Positions 18,467 to 25,183 of a stretch of 64,000 bases of DNA are shown here, one piece after another (the first letter of the stretch is position 1; every line of letters begins with the position of its first letter). The DNA is taken from positions 1 to 64,000 of the forward strand of contig CAVPGJ010000005.1 of NCBI GenBank assembly GCA_963704005.1, given 5' to 3'. The notes under the pieces are model-generated. The model had not been told where the DNA came from. It was given only the letters and a program-made list of their open reading frames with translations, and ran no database searches. Position numbers and translations under genes: made by a program. This DNA is from AC-32 sp963704005. GTDB lineage: Bacteria; Actinomycetota; Thermoleophilia; Gaiellales; Gaiellaceae.

Positions 18467-18810
18467 CAGCAGCACACCTCCTTCAGGTCGGCGATCGCGG
18501 CCAGCTTCTCGACCGCCGCGCGCTTCAACGAGAAGTAGGCCCACTTGCCGCGCTGCTCACGCTCGAGCAGGCCGGCGTCGGTGAGCTTCTTCAGATGATG
18601 CGAGACGGTCGGCTGCGAAAGGGCGAGCGGTTCATACAGCTCGCAGGCACAGACCGGCTCGTCGCTCGTCGCGAGCAGGTTCACGATCCGGACCCGCGCC
18701 GGATCGCCCAGCGCCTTGAACAGCTCCGCCGTCGCCAGCGCCTCCGCCTCGTCCAGCGAGCGCGCCCCGAGGGGAGCGCAACAGGTGACAGGTGTCTCAA
18801 CAGCACTCAT
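18466..18810 (-). CDS. arsR: ArsR-family arsenic repressor upstream of arsM
   Basis: This 114-residue winged-helix protein carries the classic sensor site CACELYEPL in helix 3 (family consensus CxCxL), plus Cys pairs near both ends (TCC near residue 9 and VCC at the C-terminus). The recognition helix is LSQPTVSHHLKKLTDAGLL. The ATG at 18810 is chosen because it begins the family-like sequence and lies just downstream of the promoter. It is the first gene of an arsR-arsM operon. A 16-bp palindrome lies exactly between the -35 and -10 elements of that promoter, so self-repression relieved by As(III) is strongly suggested. Confidence 0.92.
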   Translation of the reverse strand: MSAVETPVTCCAPLGARSLDEAEALATAELFKALGDPARVRIVNLLATSDEPVCACELYEPLALSQPTVSHHLKKLTDAGLLEREQRGKWAYFSLKRAAVEKLAAIADLKEVCC

Positions 18811-18839
18811 CTCGGCGTCCGTACATATTGACACCTTTG

Positions 18840-18867
18840 AATATATCGAAGATCTTCGATTTGTCAA
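18840..18867 (-). promoter_or_regulatory. arsR-arsM promoter with embedded palindromic operator
   Basis: Read on the minus strand there is a perfect -35 TTGACA (18867-18862), a 16-base spacer, and a -10 TATATT (18845-18840). The spacer and the edge of the -10 contain a perfect 16-bp palindrome, ATCGAAGATCTTCGAT (18845-18860). The site is AT-rich against a very GC-rich background. Binding of ArsR here would block RNA polymerase directly. Confidence 0.85.
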
Positions 18868-18983
18868 AGCGTCGTCGAGGTCACGCGCTCGGGGCGGACG
18901 AGCCCTCCCGCGGTCCTGCGCAGTCTCGAGGTGGATGTGCTATACAGCCATACAACTAATCCGTTTAGTAAGGGAGTGACTGT

Positions 18984-19325
18984 ATGAAACTTCCCCACCC
19001 ACTGCCGGACGATCTTGCCGAGTTGATCGCGCGCCGCTTCCGCGTGCTCGGCGAGCCGATGCGCATCCGCCTGCTCGACCGTCTGCGCGACGGTGAGGCG
19101 ACCGTCGGCGAGCTCTCCGAGGCGCTGGCCGCGTCGCAGCAGAACATCTCGAAGCACCTGGCCGTGCTGAGCGACGCCGGCGTGCTCGGCCGCCGCAAGG
19201 ACGGCAACTACGTCTACTACCGGATCGCCGACGAGGGCATCTTCGCGCTCTGCGAGCAGGTCTGCGGCGCGGTGCAGGAGCAGCTGCGCGCCCTCAACGA
19301 GCTCGTTGCCGGGGTTGGTCGATGA
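18984..19325 (+). CDS. ArsR-family transcriptional regulator (third in the block)
   Basis: This 113-residue winged-helix protein has the ArsR/SmtB fold pattern: RFRVLGEPMRIRLLDRL, then the recognition helix ASQQNISKHLAVLSDAGVL. The beta-wing follows as RRKDGNYVYYRI. It lacks the CxC site of helix 3; the only cysteines are near the C-terminus (ALCEQVCG), which could form a different sensor site. A GGGAG sequence precedes the ATG. The stop overlaps the start of the DUF2892 gene, so it heads an ArsR-DUF2892-MMPL-glutaredoxin unit and probably regulates it. The upstream region (18940-18975) is AT-rich and may hold its operator. The inducer is unknown; a thiol- or sulfur-related signal is possible. 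Confidence 0.88.
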   Translation: MKLPHPLPDDLAELIARRFRVLGEPMRIRLLDRLRDGEATVGELSEALAASQQNISKHLAVLSDAGVLGRRKDGNYVYYRIADEGIFALCEQVCGAVQEQLRALNELVAGVGR

Positions 19326-19540
19326 TGCGCGCCGCCTGGCCGCTCGAGCGGGTGCTGTTCGCGCTCGCCGGCTCGATGACGCTCCTGAGCGTCCTCCTCT
19401 CCGTCCTTGTCAGCCCCTGGTTCCTCCTGCTGACGGCGTTCGTCGGGCTCAACCAGTGGCTGTTCGTCGGCGTCGGCGCCTGCCCGGCCTCGCTGCTCCT
19501 ACAACGGGTGACAGGGCTCGAGCCCGGGTGCCGCCGATGA
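19322..19540 (+). CDS. DUF2892 (YgaP-like) two-helix membrane protein
   Basis: This 72-residue protein is almost entirely two transmembrane helices (FALAGSMTLLSVLLSVLVS and FLLLTAFVGLNQWLFVGVG), followed by a C-terminal CPASLLL segment. This is the DUF2892 pattern, in which such proteins accompany rhodanese, ArsR or sulfur-handling genes. The ATG overlaps the ArsR stop (ATGATG/TGA) and its own TGA overlaps the ATG of the MMPL gene (ATGA), so all are translated together. The function is not known. The GACPAS motif at the end of helix 2 is typical of the family. Confidence 0.88.
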   Translation: MMRAAWPLERVLFALAGSMTLLSVLLSVLVSPWFLLLTAFVGLNQWLFVGVGACPASLLLQRVTGLEPGCRR

Positions 19541-21696
19541 GTACGATCGCAGCCCCGGCGCAAGCGGCTCGGACGGCGCCCGAGCATCCCGAGGCGGTCG
19601 GCCCGCTCGGCCGGCTCGGCCGCTGGACGGCCGGCCACGTGCGAGCGGTCGCGCTCGCCTGGGCGATCGTGGCGGTCGCCTTCGGCGTGTTTGCGCCCAA
19701 GGTCGAGACGGCGCTCTCGGGTGCGGGCTGGCAGGCGAACGGCTCCGAGTCGGTGCAGGCGCGCAAGCTGATCCAAGCCAATTTCGCCGGGCTTTCCAGC
19801 TCGGCGCTGATGGTCGTCGTCCACTCGTCGAACGAGACGGCCTCCGCGCCGGCGTTCCGGCAGACGATCGCTCGCGTCACGCGCATCCTGCAGGCCAACC
19901 GGCAGGTCGCCTCCGTCCAGCAGCCGCGGGCCGGCTCGAGCATCTCCGCCGACCGGCACACCGCGCTCGTGATGGCAGGGGCGAAGGGAGACGCGACGGC
20001 GATGGTCGCCGCGGCGGACACGCTCAAGTCGAAGCTCAGGGCAGCCGGCGCCGCCGACGTCAGCGTCTCGCTGACCGGCGCCTCCGGGATGTGGAGCGAC
20101 TTCAACAACGCGAACCGCAGCGCGATGATGAAGTCGGAGCTCTTCTCCTGGCCGGTGACGATGGTGATCCTCGTGCTGGCGTTCGGCTCGCTCGTCGCCG
20201 CCGGGCTGCCGCTCTTGCTGACGATCGTCGGCCTGGTCGCCTCGGCCGGGCTGCTGACGCTGCTGACGCACGGGTTCGAGATCTCGATCTGGGCGATGAA
20301 CTTCGCGCTCATGTTCGCGCTCGCGCTCGGGATCGACTACGCGCTCTTCGTCGTCCACCGCTTCCGCGGCGCCTTCTTCGGCTCCAAGCTCTCCGCGCCC
20401 GAGGCGGTCGCGGTGACGATGGACACCGCCGGCAAGGCCGTCCTCTTCTCGGGACTGACCGTCTTGATCTCGCTCTCGGCGGTGATGCTCGTCCCCAGTC
20501 CCGCCTTCCGCTCGATGGCGCTCGGGATCATGCTCAGCGTCCTCTTCGTGCTCGCCGCGACGCTGACACTGCTGCCGGCGGTGCTGGCCAAGCTAGGTCC
20601 GAGGATCGATGCGCTGGCGCTCAAGTGGGTGCACTCGGGCGAGCACCGCTCGGCCCGCTTCGCCCGCTGGGGCGAGCGGCTCTGGCGCCGCCCCCACTTG
20701 TACGGCTCGGCCGCGACGCTCATCCTCGTGTTGCTGGCGCTGCCGATTCTGGGGCTGAAGACCGGCATGCCCTCGATCAAGGTCGTTCCCAGCCACGACG
20801 GCTCCAGGGTCGGCTACAGGCAGGTGCAGCAGGCCTTCGGCGCCGGGGCGCCCGGCACGGTGCAGATCGTGGCGCCCAAACACGAGGCAGCCGCCGTCGC
20901 CGCCGCCGCCCGCCGCGATCCCGGCATCGCTCGCGTCTTGTCCGCGCAGCCGGGCGGAAAGGGGCTCGCGCTCGTCCAGGCGATTCCAACGAGCGACGCC
21001 TCGAGCACCCAAACCGGGCGCACGATCGACCGCCTGCGCGCGGCGCTCCCGGCGGGTGCGCTGGTCGGTGGCGCGGCGGCCGAGAATCACGACCTCGAGC
21101 GGGCGCTGGCAGCGAAGACGCCGCTCGTGATCGGCGTCGTGCTCGCGCTCGGCTTCCTGCTCCTCTTGGTCGCGCTGCAGGCGCCGCTGATCGCCGCGCT
21201 CGGGGTGCTGACGAACCTGCTCGCAACCGGTGCGGCCTTCGGGATCGCGCGGCTGATCTTCCAGAACGGGCACGGCGCCGGCCTGCTCGGCTTCCAGTCG
21301 CAGGGCTTCCTCGACGCCTGGGGGCCGGTGTTCTTCTTCGCGATGATCTTCGCGATCTCGATGGACTACACCGTCTTCCTGCTCTCGAGCGCGAAGGAGC
21401 ACTACGACAAGTCAAGAGATCCGCGCGAGGCGGTGATCGGCGGGCTCGCCCACTCCGGCCGCGTCATCTTCGCCGCCGCCGCCGTGATGGTCGCCGTCTT
21501 CTTCACCTTCGCGCTCTCGGGGCCGCTGCCGCCGAAGGAGATGGGCGTCATCCTCGGGATCGCCGTCTTGCTGGACGCGATGCTGGTGCGGCTCGTCCTG
21601 ATCCCCACCCTGTTGCGAGTGTTCGGGCGCTGGGCCTGGGCGCGGCCCCGCTGGCTCGGCCGGCTCCTTCCCGACGTCCGCTTCGGGCACGCCTGA
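19537..21696 (+). CDS. MMPL-family (RND-type) transporter
   Basis: This 719-residue transporter has the two-fold RND layout. Helix 1 (around residues 38-55) is followed by a periplasmic loop to about 195, then helices 2-6 including LALGIDYALFVVHRFR. A second extracellular region spans about 410-530, and the last helix bundle includes FAISMDYTVFLLS. The GIDYALF and SMDYTVF motifs carry the Asp-Tyr pairs that relay protons in MmpL proteins. The family exports lipids, siderophores or hydrophobic compounds. Its place in an ArsR-led unit with DUF2892 and a glutaredoxin-like gene suggests stress-induced export, substrate unknown. The start is set by the ATGA overlap. The frame is intact. Confidence 0.9.
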   Translation: MSTIAAPAQAARTAPEHPEAVGPLGRLGRWTAGHVRAVALAWAIVAVAFGVFAPKVETALSGAGWQANGSESVQARKLIQANFAGLSSSALMVVVHSSNETASAPAFRQTIARVTRILQANRQVASVQQPRAGSSISADRHTALVMAGAKGDATAMVAAADTLKSKLRAAGAADVSVSLTGASGMWSDFNNANRSAMMKSELFSWPVTMVILVLAFGSLVAAGLPLLLTIVGLVASAGLLTLLTHGFEISIWAMNFALMFALALGIDYALFVVHRFRGAFFGSKLSAPEAVAVTMDTAGKAVLFSGLTVLISLSAVMLVPSPAFRSMALGIMLSVLFVLAATLTLLPAVLAKLGPRIDALALKWVHSGEHRSARFARWGERLWRRPHLYGSAATLILVLLALPILGLKTGMPSIKVVPSHDGSRVGYRQVQQAFGAGAPGTVQIVAPKHEAAAVAAAARRDPGIARVLSAQPGGKGLALVQAIPTSDASSTQTGRTIDRLRAALPAGALVGGAAAENHDLERALAAKTPLVIGVVLALGFLLLLVALQAPLIAALGVLTNLLATGAAFGIARLIFQNGHGAGLLGFQSQGFLDAWGPVFFFAMIFAISMDYTVFLLSSAKEHYDKSRDPREAVIGGLAHSGRVIFAAAAVMVAVFFTFALSGPLPPKEMGVILGIAVLLDAMLVRLVLIPTLLRVFGRWAWARPRWLGRLLPDVRFGHA

Positions 21697-21800
21697 TGCT
21701 CGAGCTCTGGCAGACCGAGTGGTGCCGGCCCTGCGCCAGATCCGACAGCCGCTGACCGAGCTCGCGATCGACTACGTCACGCGGCAGGTGCCCGTCGAGA
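21696..21800 (+). pseudogene. 5' fragment of a glutaredoxin/GST-N-like gene cut by the tRNA-derived repeat
   Basis: An ATG overlapping the MMPL stop (TGATG) begins MLELWQTEWC, the first strand and active-site approach of a glutaredoxin or GST N-terminal domain. After one single-base shift near 21722 the next frame continues LRQIRQPLTELAIDYVTRQVPVE, which fits the first helix and second strand of the same fold. The sequence then stops resembling protein exactly where repeat copy 4 begins (about 21795). The gene is therefore truncated after roughly 35 codons. This supports the idea that the repeat marks a recombination junction. The intact protein would have been an ArsR-controlled thiol enzyme. 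Confidence 0.65.
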
Positions 21801-21855
21801 CGCCACGCGGGAGGTCGCGGGTTCGAGTCCCGTCGCTCCCGTCGTCTTCGAACCC
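21795..21855 (+). repeat. tRNA-Asp 3'-end repeat, copy 4 (degraded; best match 21811-21841)
   Basis: The variable region, T arm, 3' acceptor strand and discriminator G are identical to the other copies (31 bases, ending 21841). The anticodon arm is degraded to GCCACGCGG. The following bases GTCGTCTTCGAA resemble the flank of copy 1 (GTCTTTCGAA). It is the right-hand limit of the accessory region. Confidence 0.75.
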
Positions 21856-21879
21856 CAGCGGACGCCGTGGCGTCGCGGC

Positions 21880-22374
21880 CTAGAGCTTGTAGCCGATCTG
21901 CCGCAAGAGGTCGCGGCGGGCGGTCACGTCCTCCTCGGCCTCGACCCCAAGCGGCGAGCCGCCGTCGACCACTCCCAGGATGGCCCGGCCGCGGGGAGTC
22001 TGCGCGAGCACGACCTCGACCGGGTTCGCCGTGGCGCAGTAGATCGTGCAGACCTCCGGCACCTGCTTGACCTGGTTCAAGACGTTGACCGGATAGCCCT
22101 CGCGCACGAAGACGATGAACGAATGGCCGGCTCCGATCGCCAGGGCGTTGCGGACGGCGAGCTCGACCAGGTCCTCGTCGTTGCCGGCCCGGCGCACCAG
22201 CCTGGGCCCTGACGACTCGCAGAAGGCAAGCCCGAAGCGCAGGTGCGGCGAGCTGCCGGCGAGGGTCTCGTAGAGGTCTTCGACGGTCTTGATGAAGTGC
22301 GCCTGGCCGAGGATCAGGTTGAGCTCCTCGGGCTTCTCGATCCCGACCGTGATCAGCTCGAGCTCGGCGCTCAC
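21880..22374 (-). CDS. Adenosine-specific kinase-like protein (PF04008/DUF355)
   Basis: This 164-residue protein contains the conserved features of the PF04008 family: NLILGQAHFIKTVEDLYE near residue 18, FGLAFCESSGPRLVR near 48, and later IYCATANPVEV and RGRAILGVVDG. An archaeal member has been described as an adenosine-specific kinase, but the physiological role is unclear. The GTG at 22374 overlaps the stop of ino1 (GTGA), so it is coupled to inositol phosphate synthesis, an unusual partner. A GTG start is preferred because the upstream sequence is the end of ino1. Confidence 0.85.
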   Translation of the reverse strand: MSAELELITVGIEKPEELNLILGQAHFIKTVEDLYETLAGSSPHLRFGLAFCESSGPRLVRRAGNDEDLVELAVRNALAIGAGHSFIVFVREGYPVNVLNQVKQVPEVCTIYCATANPVEVVLAQTPRGRAILGVVDGGSPLGVEAEEDVTARRDLLRQIGYKL

Positions 22375-23528
22375 CGGACGCGGCTCGGTGCGCGTGCGTT
22401 CTTGCGAATGAACGCCTCGACGGCTCCGCGGGCCTTGTCGTCCGGGAGCTGTCTCGGAGGCGCCTTCATCAGATACGAGCTCGGCCCCTCGAGCGCCCCG
22501 GCCAGGCCGTTGTCGAGCGCGAGCTTGGCGAGCCGGACTGCGTCGATGACGATGCCGGCCGAGTTGGGTGAGTCCCAGACCTCGAGCTTGAGCTCGACGT
22601 TGAGTGGAACCTCGCCGAACGTCGTGCCCTCGAGGCGGATGTACGCCCACTTGCGGTCGGTCAGCCACGGGATGTGGTCGGAAGGGCCGATGTGGACGTC
22701 GCCCGCGGGGAGCTCGTAGTCGAGCATGGAGACGACGGCATCCGTCTTCGAGATCTTCTTCGAAGCGAGCCGCTCACGCTCGAGCATGTTGAGGAAGTCG
22801 GTGTTGCCGCCGACGTTGAGCTGCAGCGTCCGGTCGAGACGGACGCCGCGATCGCGATAGAGGCTGGTCAGGACGCGGTGGACGATCGTCGCCCCGACCT
22901 GCGACTTGACGTCGTCGCCGATCACCGGCAGGCCGCGGTCCTCGAAGCGCTTCTGCCAGTAGGGCTCGCGCGCGATGAAGACCGGTATGCAGTTCACGAG
23001 CGCGCAGCCAGCGTTCAGGACTTGCTCGACGTACCACTTCGTCGCCTGCTCGGAGCCGACCGGCAGGTAGTTGACGACGACATCGGTGTTCGTGTCCCGG
23101 AGGATTCCGGTCACGTCGTCGGTCGGCCCGGGTGCCTTCTCGATCACGTCCGCCAGGTACTTGCCGATGCCGTCGTGGGTCATGCCCCGCCAGACGCGGG
23201 CGCCGAGCTCCGGGACCTCGGCGAACCTGATCGTGTTGTTCGGATCGGCCCAGATCGCCTCGGCAAGGTCCTTGCCGACCTTGGTCTTGTTGATCTCGAA
23301 CGCCGCGGTGAACTCGATGTCGTGGACGTGGTAGCCGCCGAGATCGACGTGCATGAGGCCGGGGACGAGTTCCGTCGGGTCGGCATCTCGATAGAAGTGG
23401 ACACCCTGGACGAGCGAGCTCGCGCAGTTGCCGACACCGATGAGCGCGACGCGCACCTTGCCGTCTCGCGCGGCGTTCCCATTGGTCGAGGCCACGGCCG
23501 GCGACCGCTCGGATGTGCTGGTGGCCAG
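22371..23528 (-). CDS. ino1: Myo-inositol-1-phosphate synthase
   Basis: The NAD-binding loop LIGVGNCASSLVQG lies near residue 30. Family motifs follow: MTHDGIGKYLADV, NYLPVGSEQATKWY, VIGDDVKSQVGATIVHR, LNVGGNTDFLN and SKKISKTDAV, the last holding catalytic lysines. The enzyme converts glucose-6-phosphate to inositol-1-phosphate, the entry to phosphatidylinositol and, in actinobacteria, mycothiol. The start is unusual. A perfect AAAGGAG sequence sits five bases before a CTG at 23528 (385 residues); the next conventional start is a GTG at 23495 with no good binding site (374 residues). It overlaps the PF04008 gene and follows a PAP2-type gene on the same strand. Confidence 0.93.
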   Translation of the reverse strand: MATSTSERSPAVASTNGNAARDGKVRVALIGVGNCASSLVQGVHFYRDADPTELVPGLMHVDLGGYHVHDIEFTAAFEINKTKVGKDLAEAIWADPNNTIRFAEVPELGARVWRGMTHDGIGKYLADVIEKAPGPTDDVTGILRDTNTDVVVNYLPVGSEQATKWYVEQVLNAGCALVNCIPVFIAREPYWQKRFEDRGLPVIGDDVKSQVGATIVHRVLTSLYRDRGVRLDRTLQLNVGGNTDFLNMLERERLASKKISKTDAVVSMLDYELPAGDVHIGPSDHIPWLTDRKWAYIRLEGTTFGEVPLNVELKLEVWDSPNSAGIVIDAVRLAKLALDNGLAGALEGPSSYLMKAPPRQLPDDKARGAVEAFIRKNARAPSRVR

Positions 23529-23615
23529 CGTCTCTCCTTTCTTTGCCCTGGGACAAGCCTCCCGCCGTTGGTGGTCACGCGCATCGGCGACGCCACCGAC
23601 GCGCACTTCGGCGAA

Positions 23616-24392
23616 CTACCGAGCGCCGGCCACGCCGTGCCGCTCGAGGAGGCGGACGGTCCAGGCCCCAGCGGCCGCGCACGCGAGGCCGGCCGCGATG
23701 TCGAGCCAGAAGTGGTTGGCGGTCGCGATCAGCGAGAAGCAGACCCAGGCAGGCCAGAGGAGGAACAAGACCTTGGCAATGGGCCGCCGCGCAACAGCGG
23801 CGAGGGTGACGCCGATGATCAGGGCGTCGGCCGCGTGCAGGCTCGGCATCGATGCGTACGGGTTGGCCAGAGCCGTGACGAGCCCGGTCTTGTGGTTGAC
23901 CAGCTCGGACCGTGCCAGCGTGTCCACGAAGCCGAGCTGCGGAAAGAGCCACGGCGGCGCGGTGGGCATTGCGACGTAGCCGACCAGCCCGATCGCGTTG
24001 GTGACCATCAACGTGTTCCGGAACCGAAGGTACGCGTAGTTGTGGCGGAGATAGATCCAGAGCAGGGCGAGCACGACGACGGCGAGCTGCGAGAGCCAAT
24101 AGGTCCAGTCGACGGCGTGGACCAGCATCCCGCCCGTCTCCACGACCCATCGCTGGAGGTTCGGCTCGAAGAACGCGTGCAGGTCCCGCTCGACATGGAT
24201 CACGCGGCGGGCGTTCGCGAGCGCTTCCGGCGTTCCGCGGTCGGCGAGGCCGCGCGCGACCTGATAGGCGACGACGAAGCCGAGCCAGATCGCCACCTGC
24301 CGCAGGAAGTCGCTACGTCCGCGCGGCAGGAGCGAGGCGCGGTGTCCGGCCCTGGCCTCCTTCGCTGCGGGCCAGGGAGTCGAGGTGGCCAT
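23616..24392 (-). CDS. PAP2/Aur1-like membrane phosphatase, possible inositol-lipid synthase
   Basis: This 258-residue protein has about six transmembrane helices and the catalytic motifs of the inositolphosphotransferase-type PAP2 branch: ASMPSLHAADALI near residue 185 and ANHFWLDIAAG near 225, supplying the two catalytic His and the Asp. The first PAP2 motif (KX6RP) is not obvious, as is usual for Aur1/IPC-synthase-like members. It lies 87 bases upstream of ino1 on the same strand. A role in transferring or hydrolysing an inositol- or polyprenyl-phosphate head group is inferred from that neighbourhood; a general lipid phosphatase is the alternative. Confidence 0.85.
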   Translation of the reverse strand: MATSTPWPAAKEARAGHRASLLPRGRSDFLRQVAIWLGFVVAYQVARGLADRGTPEALANARRVIHVERDLHAFFEPNLQRWVVETGGMLVHAVDWTYWLSQLAVVVLALLWIYLRHNYAYLRFRNTLMVTNAIGLVGYVAMPTAPPWLFPQLGFVDTLARSELVNHKTGLVTALANPYASMPSLHAADALIIGVTLAAVARRPIAKVLFLLWPAWVCFSLIATANHFWLDIAAGLACAAAGAWTVRLLERHGVAGAR

Positions 24393-24787
24393 CGTCGCCT
24401 GCGGCGGCTCAGCCGGGGAACCCGGTACGGGCCGAGTGCGCTTCCGCCGGGCCCGTGCCCCAGGGTCTGCCGTTCAGTCGGCGTAGCTGCTTGTTCTGCA
24501 GGTGATTCGCCCACGCGCCGGATTCGTGGTCGCGACGCGTCTTCCCGACTCGCATGACGCGCGGCGGTTTGCGGCGGGCTCTCTCGGCACTTCTTGCCAT
24601 CGGTTCCTTCGCTTCGATGGTCGTGCGCGGCTCCCAACGCCGCATCGGGGAGCCTGCCGATGGCGGTTGCGGGGAGCTACCGAGTCCGGAGACGAAGCTC
24701 CTCGTCCATCGACCCTGCGGAAACCCCTCGCTCGCGGTCAGTGAGCACCCCGATGGCGCCCGAACACGCCGGCGGCAAGCTGCTTTC
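24393..24787. other. 395-base gap between the PAP2 and archease genes
   Basis: This is a divergent intergenic region that should hold promoters for both directions. Frames are open but none looks like a protein. A copy of the recurring upstream motif (CGGTAGCTCCCCGC, minus strand) lies at 24669-24682. I see no hairpin or riboswitch that I can name. Confidence 0.4.
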
Positions 24788-25183
24788 GTGGCGTATCGGT
24801 TCGTTGAGCACACCGGCGAAATCGAGGTCGAGCTCGCCGCGGGGAGCGAGGCCGACATCTTCGAGGCTGCACTTGCGGCATTCGCCGATCTGGTGGACGC
24901 GGGCCCGGGGGGCGCTCCGGTCTCTCACAGGGTCGAGCTCACAGGCGCCGACCACGGGCTCCTGCTCGTCGACTGGCTGAACGAGCTCGTCTTCCTCGCC
25001 GAAATGGCGGGATTCGTGCCCGAGCGAATCGCCTCGTTCGAGCTCACCGACGGCCGTCTGAAGGCAACCGTCGAAGGTCGCCGCGACCATCCGCGCCACC
25101 TGGTCAAGGCGGTCACGCTCAACAAGCTCGCGCTCGAGCAGGAGGGAGGTCGGTGGCATGGCCGTGTCGTCCTCGACGTCTGA
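24788..25183 (+). CDS. Archease (RtcB activator, PF01951)
   Basis: This 131-residue protein begins at a GTG (VAYRFVEHTGEIEVE) and shows the archease pattern: a histidine-glutamate N-terminal strand with HTG, an acidic helix EADIFEAALAAFADLV, the conserved LLVDWLNELVFLAE near residue 60, and the C-terminal AVTLNKLAL. Archease speeds guanylylation of RtcB and widens its nucleotide use; conserved acidic residues bind the metal. The gene overlaps rtcB by 26 bases, which fits a dedicated pair. The upstream open frame is longer, but only this start gives the normal family length. Confidence 0.9.
   Translation: MAYRFVEHTGEIEVELAAGSEADIFEAALAAFADLVDAGPGGAPVSHRVELTGADHGLLLVDWLNELVFLAEMAGFVPERIASFELTDGRLKATVEGRRDHPRHLVKAVTLNKLALEQEGGRWHGRVVLDV

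Noticed and set aside
2271..21841. Calling the repeats functional tRNA-Asp genes
   Set aside because: Each has only the 3' half. The expected 5' acceptor strand GGGAGCG and D arm are absent in front of all four copies.
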